From Cryobacterium sp. PH31-O1 (lineage in GTDB: Bacteria > Actinomycetota > Actinomycetes > Actinomycetales > Microbacteriaceae): a DNA stretch of 64,000 nucleotides. Every line of letters begins with the position of its first letter. The stretch's first letter is position 1. A model generated the notes under the pieces. It ran no database searches, was not told where the DNA came from, and saw only the letters and a list, made by a program, of their open reading frames with translations. Both the position numbers and the translations under genes were made by a program. Below are positions 36,161 to 43,796 of the stretch, in pieces. Location: assembly GCF_030063455.1 (NCBI RefSeq), contig NZ_JASITB010000001.1, positions 62,001 to 126,000 on the forward strand, given 5' to 3'.

Positions 36161-37830
36161 GCACGACGATCGATCACACGACCACGGTCGCCCTCCAGGT
36201 CAACGATCTGCGAGTGGCCACCACGCTCGGCAAGGAAATATTGCACGGCGTGTCGTTCACCCTCGTGCCGGGACGGATGCTGGCGCTCGTCGGCGAATCC
36301 GGCTCCGGCAAGACGACGGCCGGGCTGGCCTGCCTCGGCTACTTTCGCGCCGGGCTGGAACATGTTGGCGGCACCATCGGCTTGTCTGACGAAACGGACC
36401 TGCTCTCGTTGTCGGATGCCGGGCGTCGCGGATTGCGCGGTGGTTCCATCTCGTATGTGCCTCAGGATCCAGCGCTCTCGCTGAATCCGGCCATGCGCAT
36501 TGGCACCCAGATTATGGAGGTGTTGCGCGTGCACGACTATGGCGCATCGGAGGCTGCTCGCGTGGAGCGGCTGGCCGAGGTGCTCACCGATGTCGGGTTG
36601 CCCAACGACGCCGCATACCAGCGTCGGTGGCCGCACGAGCTTTCCGGTGGACAGCAGCAGCGTGTGGGCATTGCCATGGCATTCGCGTTTCGGCCCGAAG
36701 TCATGGTCATGGATGAACCCACGACCGGGCTGGACGTGACAACGCAGGCACTCGTGCTCGAGACCATCCATCAGCTCGTCTCTAAACACGCCGTCGCGGG
36801 CCTCTACATCACCCACGACCTTGCTGTCGTCTCCGAGGTGGCGGATGAGGTCGCTGTGATGCTCGCCGGACGGATCGTTGAGGTTGGACCGTGCGACGAC
36901 GTGTTGCACGACCCGCAGCATGCGTACACCAGAAAGCTGCTTCGAGCCGTCCCGGACCTGGCCGGTCGGCATCGTATCGGAGAGGTCGCGGCGGTGACGG
37001 GAGCCATGCCGATCATCGGTTTTAAGGGCGCGGCATCCGCTCCGCGAGTGGTCCCTGCAACACCTGCCGCGACCACCAGCGCCAGTTTGCTGTCCGTGGC
37101 CGATTTGCGGCTGTCCTACGGCAAAACCACGGTACTCAACGGTCTCACCCTGGAGCTCGGTCGGGGAGAATCACTGATGCTGTTGGGGGAGTCCGGTTCG
37201 GGCAAGACCACGGCGGCCCGATGCATTGCCGGACTTAATGACAACTACACCGGCTCGGTCAGCCTGGCCGGCAAGGAGCTTGCACCCGGCACCCGTCAGC
37301 GCAGCGCCGAAGAACGTCATCGCATTCAATATGTGTTCCAATCGCCGCTGTCGTCACTCAACCCGCGCCGCACCATCGGTGAATCGGTCGAAGTTCCGTT
37401 GCACATGTCAGGAACGTTTAGCCGTAAAGAGCGCCGAGCCCTGGTCCTGGAAGCACTGGACCAGGTGCAACTCGCTGCGTCTTTCATCGACCGCAGACCC
37501 GGCCAACTGAGTGGTGGCGAACGCCAGCGTGCGGCCATCGCCCGCGCCCTCGTCAACGCTCCGTCCGTTCTCGTCTGCGACGAAGTCACCAGTGCACTCG
37601 ACGTGTCGGTGCAGGCCTCGATTATCGACCTCTTGCGCACGCTGCAGGTGGAAACCGGAATGGCAATGGTGTTCGTCACGCATAACATTGCCCTCGCCCG
37701 CCATATCTCCCAGCGTCTGGCCGTGTTGCATGCCGGGCGTATCGTCGATATGGGGACGACCGACGAGGTGCTCGAAAACCCGCAACACAGCTACACCCAA
37801 GAACTGCTGACCCACGTGCCGACGCTGTGA
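36157..37830 (+). CDS. dipeptide-type ABC ATPase with two fused nucleotide-binding domains
   Basis: A 557-aa protein combining the DppD and DppF roles. Domain 1 has Walker A GESGSGKTT at residues 46-54 and signature LSGGQQQRVGIAMAF. Domain 2 has Walker A GESGSGKTT near 344 and signature LSGGERQRAAIARAL near 451. Both keep Walker B DEP/DEV and H-loop THD/THN residues, so both look active. The stop overlaps the serine-hydrolase start (GTGA). Confidence 0.92.
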   Translation: MSTTIDHTTTVALQVNDLRVATTLGKEILHGVSFTLVPGRMLALVGESGSGKTTAGLACLGYFRAGLEHVGGTIGLSDETDLLSLSDAGRRGLRGGSISYVPQDPALSLNPAMRIGTQIMEVLRVHDYGASEAARVERLAEVLTDVGLPNDAAYQRRWPHELSGGQQQRVGIAMAFAFRPEVMVMDEPTTGLDVTTQALVLETIHQLVSKHAVAGLYITHDLAVVSEVADEVAVMLAGRIVEVGPCDDVLHDPQHAYTRKLLRAVPDLAGRHRIGEVAAVTGAMPIIGFKGAASAPRVVPATPAATTSASLLSVADLRLSYGKTTVLNGLTLELGRGESLMLLGESGSGKTTAARCIAGLNDNYTGSVSLAGKELAPGTRQRSAEERHRIQYVFQSPLSSLNPRRTIGESVEVPLHMSGTFSRKERRALVLEALDQVQLAASFIDRRPGQLSGGERQRAAIARALVNAPSVLVCDEVTSALDVSVQASIIDLLRTLQVETGMAMVFVTHNIALARHISQRLAVLHAGRIVDMGTTDEVLENPQHSYTQELLTHVPTL

Positions 37831-38996
37831 GCGGCACGATTTACGCTCACAATGACGGCGCTCTGCCCGGATTCGACCAGCTCGCGCGGGTGTTCACGGA
37901 GCACGTAGAACGTTCTCACGGCGGAATGGCGTTCTGTGTGTATCGAAACGGGCATCCGCTGGTGCGCCTCTACGGCGGCAGCACCGAACAACGCGAGTCG
38001 TCAACGGATGCCGTGCTTCCCCGCTGGCAACCAGACACCATGGCCGTCATGTTCTCGGGAACCAAAGGTGTCGTAGCTACGGTGGCCGCGCTGCTGGTCG
38101 ACCGCGGCGCACTCGACGTGCGCCGTCCGGTTGCGCATTACTGGCCGGAATTTGCTGCTGCCGGTAAGGAGCGCGTTACCGTGGCTCAGGTGCTCAGTCA
38201 CACCGTGGGTCTGGTCTACGTGGATCCAGAACCGACGGGGGAGGGGGCCGACCTCGACAACGCAGCGAACGCGGCGGTGCTGGCAGAACAAGCACCGCTG
38301 TGGGAACCCGGAACCCGGGTGGCGTATCACGCGATCACCTACGGCTATCTCATGAACGAGATCTTTGTCAGGGTGACGGGAAAAAGTGCCGGGCAACTCA
38401 TCAGAGAACTCCTTCGAGAGCCTTTGGGCCTCGATATCTATCTGGGCCTTCCTGGCCAACTGGAAAGCAGGGTGGCTCCGGTTTTTCGCGCCAAGGGGTA
38501 TGCGATCAGTACCTTCCTCACCGATCCGGAACGACGCAGAATCGTCGAGCGGATGTATGGCACGACCCTGCTCGGGCGCTCGCTGCGCGCAAATACTGTG
38601 GAAATGCATCGCGGTGAACTCGCCGCGGGTGGGGGGATTGCTACGGCCGATGCAATGGCCGATCTATATTCCCGGCTCGCTGCCGGAAATCTTGTCTCCT
38701 CCGGCGCTCTTGCCGATGCCACTGAAACCTGGTCTTCGGGGATCGACGCCATCAACGACCGGCCGCTGCGCTTTGGCCTAGGATTCGAGCTGGCCGATCC
38801 GATCGGTACCTACGGACCAGAGGCGCGCGCTTTCGGACACTCCGGAGCAGGCGGAAGCCTGCACGGCGCCTGGCCCGAACGTAATCTAGGATTCTCTTTT
38901 CTCAGCACGGAGATGCTGGCTGAAAACGAAGACACTCGGGTGAAAGATTTGCTGTTCTCCCTGCATGGTTTGGGTTCGAATGATGGGACACGATGA
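37827..38996 (+). CDS. beta-lactamase-related serine hydrolase (EstB/class C type)
   Basis: A 389-aa protein. The SxxK nucleophile motif is SGTK (Ser77, Lys80), the tyrosine motif is around Tyr167 in RVAYHAITYG, and a C-terminal HSGAGGSLHG takes the place of the KTG box. These are features of EstB-type esterases and related carboxypeptidases rather than antibiotic-hydrolysing beta-lactamases. There is no signal peptide, so it acts in the cytoplasm on something imported. Its translational coupling to the ABC importer next to carnitine genes suggests hydrolysis of an ester or amide such as an acylcarnitine (inference). Confidence 0.88.
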   Translation: MSGTIYAHNDGALPGFDQLARVFTEHVERSHGGMAFCVYRNGHPLVRLYGGSTEQRESSTDAVLPRWQPDTMAVMFSGTKGVVATVAALLVDRGALDVRRPVAHYWPEFAAAGKERVTVAQVLSHTVGLVYVDPEPTGEGADLDNAANAAVLAEQAPLWEPGTRVAYHAITYGYLMNEIFVRVTGKSAGQLIRELLREPLGLDIYLGLPGQLESRVAPVFRAKGYAISTFLTDPERRRIVERMYGTTLLGRSLRANTVEMHRGELAAGGGIATADAMADLYSRLAAGNLVSSGALADATETWSSGIDAINDRPLRFGLGFELADPIGTYGPEARAFGHSGAGGSLHGAWPERNLGFSFLSTEMLAENEDTRVKDLLFSLHGLGSNDGTR

Positions 38997-39059
38997 GAAA
39001 CCACAAACATGGAACTCGTGATCAGATGCAGATCAAGTGACTCGCTTTTGATCCAATAT

Positions 39060-39235
39060 GCGGTGTCTGGTCGCCACCAATGTTTTGGGTATTTCCTTTG
39101 ATCATTCCGAGGCCACTTATTGCTTCCTCGGTCATTGTTGTGACCTGATCGTCGTCGGTGATATCGGCCTCAATGGTGACGAAATCATGCCCGCGCGCCG
39201 CGGCCTTTTTCGCGACGGCTGCGGTTCTAATTCGG
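39060..39235 (-). pseudogene. short-chain dehydrogenase relic
   Basis: One minus-strand frame reads AVAKKAAARGHDFVTIEADI, TDDDQVTTMTEEAISGLGMI and on without a stop. The pattern (ARGHDxVTIEADxTDDDQV) is that of the second and third beta-alpha units of an SDR enzyme. There is no Rossmann glycine motif before it, no active-site part after it, and the end of the alcohol dehydrogenase gene lies directly upstream. It is a decayed fragment, probably of a polyol operon. Confidence 0.5.
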
Positions 39236-40264
39236 GTACACGATGGATTTGAGGCTATCTTCTGACTGATCGCTCTCTAGGGCTTCCTGTACGTGGTCGA
39301 GATCGAATCGCCCGGTCACGAGGGAGTCGAGGTCGACCTGCCCCGACGCAACCAGGTGAATAGCCGTGGGCCAGGTATCGACGTAACGGAAGATGCCGGT
39401 GACCGTGATCTCCAGGTTCTGAATGTGGGAGACAGGCAGCACCATTTCGGGATTTCCGAGCCCCACCAACACCACGATGCCCGCTGGCCGCACCGAGCGG
39501 ATGCCGCTGTCGACGGCCCGCGCCGAGCCGCTTGCGTCGATGAAGGCGTTGACGTCGAGGTTGAGGGTGGCCGGGTCGCTAGCGACTGGGTCGATAACCC
39601 TGGTCGCACCATACTGCAGTGCACGATCCCGTTTGGCACTGATCAGGTCAGAGACGATGATTTCACTCGCACCGAAGGCCCGGGCCGTCTGCGCGGTAAT
39701 GATGCCGATCGGACCGGCGCCAGCGATGAGAATCGATGATCCGGGAGCGATCTGGGCTTTCCGAATGCTGGCAATCGCAACCGAGAGTGGCTCGAGCAAG
39801 GCTGCGGCTTCAAACGACACGCAATCAGGGATGGGATGGGCGAACTCGGCCTGAATGGTCACATACCCGCAGAAGGCACCGTCAATGGGCGGAGTCGCGT
39901 AGAACTTCATGTCTGGGCACAGGTTGTACCGGCCGGCACGACATTCCCGGCACGTTCGACAGGGCCGCTGCGGCTCAATGGCGACTCGCTCGCCGACTCT
40001 TACCGCGTCGACATCAGAACCTACGGCCACGATGATGCCACTGAGCTCATGACCGAGAACTAGGGGGGAATCGACAATGAAATCGCCGATGTGTCCTTCT
40101 CGGTAGTAGTGCACGTCAGAACCGCACACCCCCACAGCGGCAACTTTGACGAGCACTTCACCAACACCCGCCACGGGTACGGCACGCTCCTCGACCGTCA
40201 GCGATTTCTGTCGTAGGAGAACGCTCGCACGCATGGTCTTCGGTAGTGATGTTGAACCAACCAT
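39227..40264 (-). CDS. zinc-dependent medium-chain alcohol dehydrogenase (sorbitol/xylitol dehydrogenase-like)
   Basis: A 345-aa MDR enzyme. Catalytic zinc ligands lie in GVCGSDVHYYREGHIGDF and LVLGHELSG; four structural cysteines are in CRTCRECRAGRYNLC. The NAD motif is ILIAGAGPIGIITAQ. The tyrosine-rich VHYYREGHIGDF segment is typical of polyol dehydrogenases. I chose ATG 40264, preceded by AGGAAAG. The promoter side is cut off by the IS256-family remnant at 40382, and an SDR relic follows, so it looks like the surviving end of a damaged polyol locus. Confidence 0.9.
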   Translation of the reverse strand: MVGSTSLPKTMRASVLLRQKSLTVEERAVPVAGVGEVLVKVAAVGVCGSDVHYYREGHIGDFIVDSPLVLGHELSGIIVAVGSDVDAVRVGERVAIEPQRPCRTCRECRAGRYNLCPDMKFYATPPIDGAFCGYVTIQAEFAHPIPDCVSFEAAALLEPLSVAIASIRKAQIAPGSSILIAGAGPIGIITAQTARAFGASEIIVSDLISAKRDRALQYGATRVIDPVASDPATLNLDVNAFIDASGSARAVDSGIRSVRPAGIVVLVGLGNPEMVLPVSHIQNLEITVTGIFRYVDTWPTAIHLVASGQVDLDSLVTGRFDLDHVQEALESDQSEDSLKSIVYPN

Positions 40265-40381
40265 AATTTGTCTTCTTTCCTGAAAGTGATCATGCAGTTC
40301 TCGGGCAGATTCCGAGAAACCGGTGGGCGGTGGCGCGATATCTAGGCCACGCCGGTTTAAATCGTTCAACGCCGATGGTGT

Positions 40382-40622
40382 TCAGATGATCGGGAGTGTC
40401 TCGTTAACGGTGTTCCCGCCGGTTTTCATTAGTAGGATTCTGCTTTCGCCCAGCGGTCTCGGAAGGTGATGGCGAAGGCGTTGAGAGTTGGCTTCCACCG
40501 CATCGTCCATCGCAGTCGGCCAACCCCAGTGGGGTCGAGACTGCGAGTGACTAGATACAAGCATTTTAGAGCGGCTCGCTCGGTGGGGAAATGTTCTCGA
40601 GCTCGCACCGCCCGCCGGTATC
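40382..40622 (-). pseudogene. IS256-family transposase, C-terminal half
   Basis: The minus-strand frame beginning in the target site reads RYRRAVRAREHFPTERAALK, then CLYLVTRSLDPTG and WTMRWKPTLNAFAITF, and stops at 40429. This is the conserved end of an IS256-family (Mutator-like) transposase. The element end appears to lie near 40385 (GGGAGTGTCTCGTTAACGG, on the plus strand). The Tn3 transposon at 40623 cuts the gene here; the other half is at 52730. Confidence 0.88.
40618..40622. repeat. 5-bp target site duplication, left copy (GTATC)
   Basis: GTATC directly precedes the left terminal repeat. The same five bases directly follow the right terminal repeat at 52730-52734, as expected for Tn3-family transposition. 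Confidence 0.9.
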
Positions 40623-40694
40623 GGGGCACGAGGAACATTGGAACGAAAAGTCACGCTAACGCCCGGCCGGGCCCGATCTGAGCGAGCTCTGGTG
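40623..40694 (+). repeat. left terminal inverted repeat of the Tn3-family transposon
   Basis: The outer 39 bases (40623-40661) match the right end with two mismatches and resemble the classical Tn3 repeat (GGAACGAAAA core). Similarity continues inward to 40694, giving about 72 bases with six mismatches, longer than the usual 38-bp ends. Confidence 0.9.
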
Positions 40695-40742
40695 CGCCCA
40701 GTACAGACGTGGTGATCAGTGATCGGCGATTGGACGTAGGTT

Positions 40743-43700
40743 GTGGTTGTGCCTGTTGACTTCTTGACCGACGTAGAAGCGGCCAGGTTCGGCCGGTTCG
40801 ATGGTGTGCCGTCCCGTGCTGATCTGGAGCGGATGTTTTTCCTCGATGACGTGGATCAGGCGCTCGTCGGGGTGCGCCGTGGGGACCACAATCGGCTGGG
40901 CTTCAGCTTGTTGCTGACCACGGTCCGGTATGTGGGGACGTTCCTGGCTGATCCGTTGGACGTGCCCACGATGGTCGTGGACTACCTCGCGGATCAGTTG
41001 GGGATCTCGGACCCGTCCTGTGTGAAGCAGTACCTGGAGCGGCGCTCGACCCGGTTCGAGCACGCGGAGGAGATCAAGACCGCCAACGGGCTGAGGAATT
41101 TCGGATCGGCCGAGGCTGAACTGGAGGCGTGGGTGGACGCCCGGGCGTGGACTACGGGCGATGGGCCGAAGGCCATTTTCACAGACGCTACGGTGTGGCT
41201 GCGTGAGCACGAAGTGCTGTTGCCCGGGGTCAGTACCCTGACCCGGCTGGTAGCCCGGGTCCGTGACGCGGCTACTGCACGCTTGTGGGACACCCTGTCC
41301 TGCCTGACGACCGAGGAGCAGCGGCGGATGTTGGGGTCGTTGTTGGTGGTTCCGGCCGGGGCACGGGTCTCGGACCTGGAGCGGTGGCGCCAGGGTCCCT
41401 CGCGGGCGTCGGGCCCATCGATGATCAAGGCGTTGGACCGGGTCGCCCAGATCAGGGGCCTCGGATTCTCGGGCCTGGGCGTGGAGGGAGTGGTGCCTCG
41501 CCGGCGTCTGGTCGAGCTGGCCCGCTACGGGATGGCGGGTAAGGCCACCGCGTTGGAACGTCACCCGGAGCCCCGCAAGATCGCGACCCTGTTGGCCACA
41601 GTCGTGCACCTGGAGGCCACGGCAACCGACGACGCCCTGGACCTGCTCGATCTGCTGCTGAGCACCGAGCTCGTGGGCAAGGCAAAGCGGGAAGCGGATA
41701 AGGCCACGGTCCGCCGTCATCCGCAGCTCGCTAAGGCGTCCGCCCAGCTGGCAGCCGCGATGGGTGTCCTGTTCGAGGCCACCGCAGGCAATGAACACAT
41801 GGACCTGCGAGACATCTGGGCGGCGATCGACGCGATCGTCTCCAGGCCCCAGCTGCGCGCGGCGCTGGCCACGGTCACCGAGATGCTGCCGCCCCCGGAC
41901 GCTGTCGACTTCAGCGACTGGCGCAAGGATCTGACCGGGCGGATCGTGACGGTCAGCGGCTTCCTGAAGATCCTTCCCGACGTCATAACGTTCGGTGCGA
42001 ACCCGGAGGCCGTCGCCGTACTCGACGCGTTGGGCGACTTACCTGCCCTGCTGAGCAGTCGCAAGAAGCCGACCGTGAACGACATCCATGCTGGTGTAGT
42101 GACGGGTCCGTGGAAGCGGTTGGTGTTTGGGGAGTCCCCGATACCGGACGGGAGTATCGACAGGTCCGCGTATGTGTTCTGTGTCCTCGAGCAGTTCCAC
42201 CACCACCTGCGGCGGCGTGACGTGTACGCCGCCGCGTCCGACCGGTGGCGCGACCCGCAGGCGGACCTGCTCGCCGGGGCCGAGTGGGTGGGCGTCAAGG
42301 ACACGGTCCTGATAGCCCTGGGCCTGCCCGATAACCCCGACGCGCTCCTCGCTGGGCACGCCCGTGAGCTGGACGAGGCCTACCGGCAGGTCGGCGGGCG
42401 TCTGGTGACCAACACCGCGGCGAGCGTCGATCATCAGGGCAAGCTGCATGTCGCGAGCCTCAAAGCTGTCCCTGAGCCACCGAGCCTGGTCGACCTGCGT
42501 AGGCGCACCGCCGCGATGATGCCCCTGGTGGAGCTCCCCGAGCTGATCTTGGAGGTCATGGGCTGGGAGCCCGGGTTCGAAGAAGCCTTCACCGCCCTGT
42601 CCGGGGGCACGTCCCGGCTGAAGGACCTGCGGGTCACGATCGCCGCGGCGCTGACCGCGCACTCCTTGAACATCGGGTTCACCCCGATCACCAAGAAGGG
42701 CATCGAGAGCCTGGAACGGGACCGGATCAGCCACGTCGACCAGAACTACCTGCGCGCCCAGACGTACGCGGCGGCCAACGCCACGCTCATCGGGGCTCAG
42801 GCGAGGATTCCGTTCGCGACCGCGCTGGGTGGCGGGCTCGTCGCGGCGGTGGACGGGATGCGGTTCGTCGTTCCGGTCCCGTCCCTGTTTGCTCGCCCGA
42901 ACCGCAAGTACTTCGGGCCCAAGCGCGGCATGACCTGGCTGAACATGATCAACAACCAGGCCGCGGGGCTGGGCTCCAAAGTTGTCGCGGGCACCCCCAA
43001 GGACTCCCTCCACGCGATCGACGTGTTCTTCGGCCAGGACGGCGGGCCGACCCCGGAGGTATTCGTGACCGACACCGGGTCTTACTCCGACCTGACCTTC
43101 GGCCTCGTCCACCTGCTCGGCAAGCAGTACCGGCCCGCGCTGGCCGATCTGCCGGACCAGAAACTGTGGCGGATCAGCACCGACGCCGACTACGGGCCTC
43201 TGAACACCGCGGCCCGCGGGAAGATCGACCTGGCCAAGGTCCGCCGGCACTGGCCCGGCATCCTGCGAGTCGTCGGGTCCATCTACACCGGCACGGTGCG
43301 GGCCTACGACATGGTCAAGATGCTGCAACGCGACGGGTCACCCACCCCGCTGGGAGACGCGATCGCCGCGTACGGGCGGATCTTCAAGTCCCTGCACGTC
43401 CTGACGTACCTCGACGACGAGGTCTACCGCCGCGACATCAAGGGCATCCGGAACCTGCAAGAAGGGCGCCACGCCCTCGCGGAGAAGATCTTCCACGGCA
43501 AGAAAGGCCAGCTCTACCAGCGCTACCAAACCGGGATGGAAGACCAGCTCGGAGCCCTGGGCCTTGTCCTGAACTGCGTAGTCCTGTGGAACACGTCCTA
43601 CCTCAACGCCGCCCTAGACCAGCTACTCGCACAGGGATACCCGGTCCTGGACGACGACGCAGCCCGACTGTCGCCATTCATCCGCCGCCACCTGGACGTC

Positions 43701-43793
43701 CACGGAAAATACTCCTTCGTCATACCCGAACTCCTCGGCGCCCTGCGCGAACTGCGCGACCCCGACGCCAGCGAAAAGGACGACAACGAATGA
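40743..43793 (+). CDS. tnpA: Tn3-family transposase
   Basis: A 1016-aa DDE transposase of normal Tn3-family length. Catalytic residues are Asp704 (AAVDGMRF), Asp777 (VTDTGSYSD) and Glu907 (NLQEGRHAL). The strongly conserved GMEDQLGALGLVLNCVVLWN follows near the C-terminus. The start is GTG 40743, or GTG 40749. It should bind the terminal repeats and move the element by replicative transposition. The gene looks intact. It ends one codon before the Rhs frame, in the same reading frame. Confidence 0.93.
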   Translation: MVVPVDFLTDVEAARFGRFDGVPSRADLERMFFLDDVDQALVGVRRGDHNRLGFSLLLTTVRYVGTFLADPLDVPTMVVDYLADQLGISDPSCVKQYLERRSTRFEHAEEIKTANGLRNFGSAEAELEAWVDARAWTTGDGPKAIFTDATVWLREHEVLLPGVSTLTRLVARVRDAATARLWDTLSCLTTEEQRRMLGSLLVVPAGARVSDLERWRQGPSRASGPSMIKALDRVAQIRGLGFSGLGVEGVVPRRRLVELARYGMAGKATALERHPEPRKIATLLATVVHLEATATDDALDLLDLLLSTELVGKAKREADKATVRRHPQLAKASAQLAAAMGVLFEATAGNEHMDLRDIWAAIDAIVSRPQLRAALATVTEMLPPPDAVDFSDWRKDLTGRIVTVSGFLKILPDVITFGANPEAVAVLDALGDLPALLSSRKKPTVNDIHAGVVTGPWKRLVFGESPIPDGSIDRSAYVFCVLEQFHHHLRRRDVYAAASDRWRDPQADLLAGAEWVGVKDTVLIALGLPDNPDALLAGHARELDEAYRQVGGRLVTNTAASVDHQGKLHVASLKAVPEPPSLVDLRRRTAAMMPLVELPELILEVMGWEPGFEEAFTALSGGTSRLKDLRVTIAAALTAHSLNIGFTPITKKGIESLERDRISHVDQNYLRAQTYAAANATLIGAQARIPFATALGGGLVAAVDGMRFVVPVPSLFARPNRKYFGPKRGMTWLNMINNQAAGLGSKVVAGTPKDSLHAIDVFFGQDGGPTPEVFVTDTGSYSDLTFGLVHLLGKQYRPALADLPDQKLWRISTDADYGPLNTAARGKIDLAKVRRHWPGILRVVGSIYTGTVRAYDMVKMLQRDGSPTPLGDAIAAYGRIFKSLHVLTYLDDEVYRRDIKGIRNLQEGRHALAEKIFHGKKGQLYQRYQTGMEDQLGALGLVLNCVVLWNTSYLNAALDQLLAQGYPVLDDDAARLSPFIRRHLDVHGKYSFVIPELLGALRELRDPDASEKDDNE

Positions 43794-43796
43794 ACA

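Noticed and set aside
35479-36972. 497-codon minus-strand frame across the Dpp-type permease and ATPase genes
   Set aside because: It covers parts of two clear genes of the opposite strand and has no recognisable motif.
37827-38996. Serine hydrolase considered as an antibiotic-resistance beta-lactamase
   Set aside because: It lacks a signal peptide and the KTG and YxN boxes, and is coupled to a catabolic importer; EstB-type esterase is more likely.
42039-43328. 429-codon minus-strand frame across tnpA
   Set aside because: Antisense shadow of a transposase with catalytic residues in place on the plus strand.
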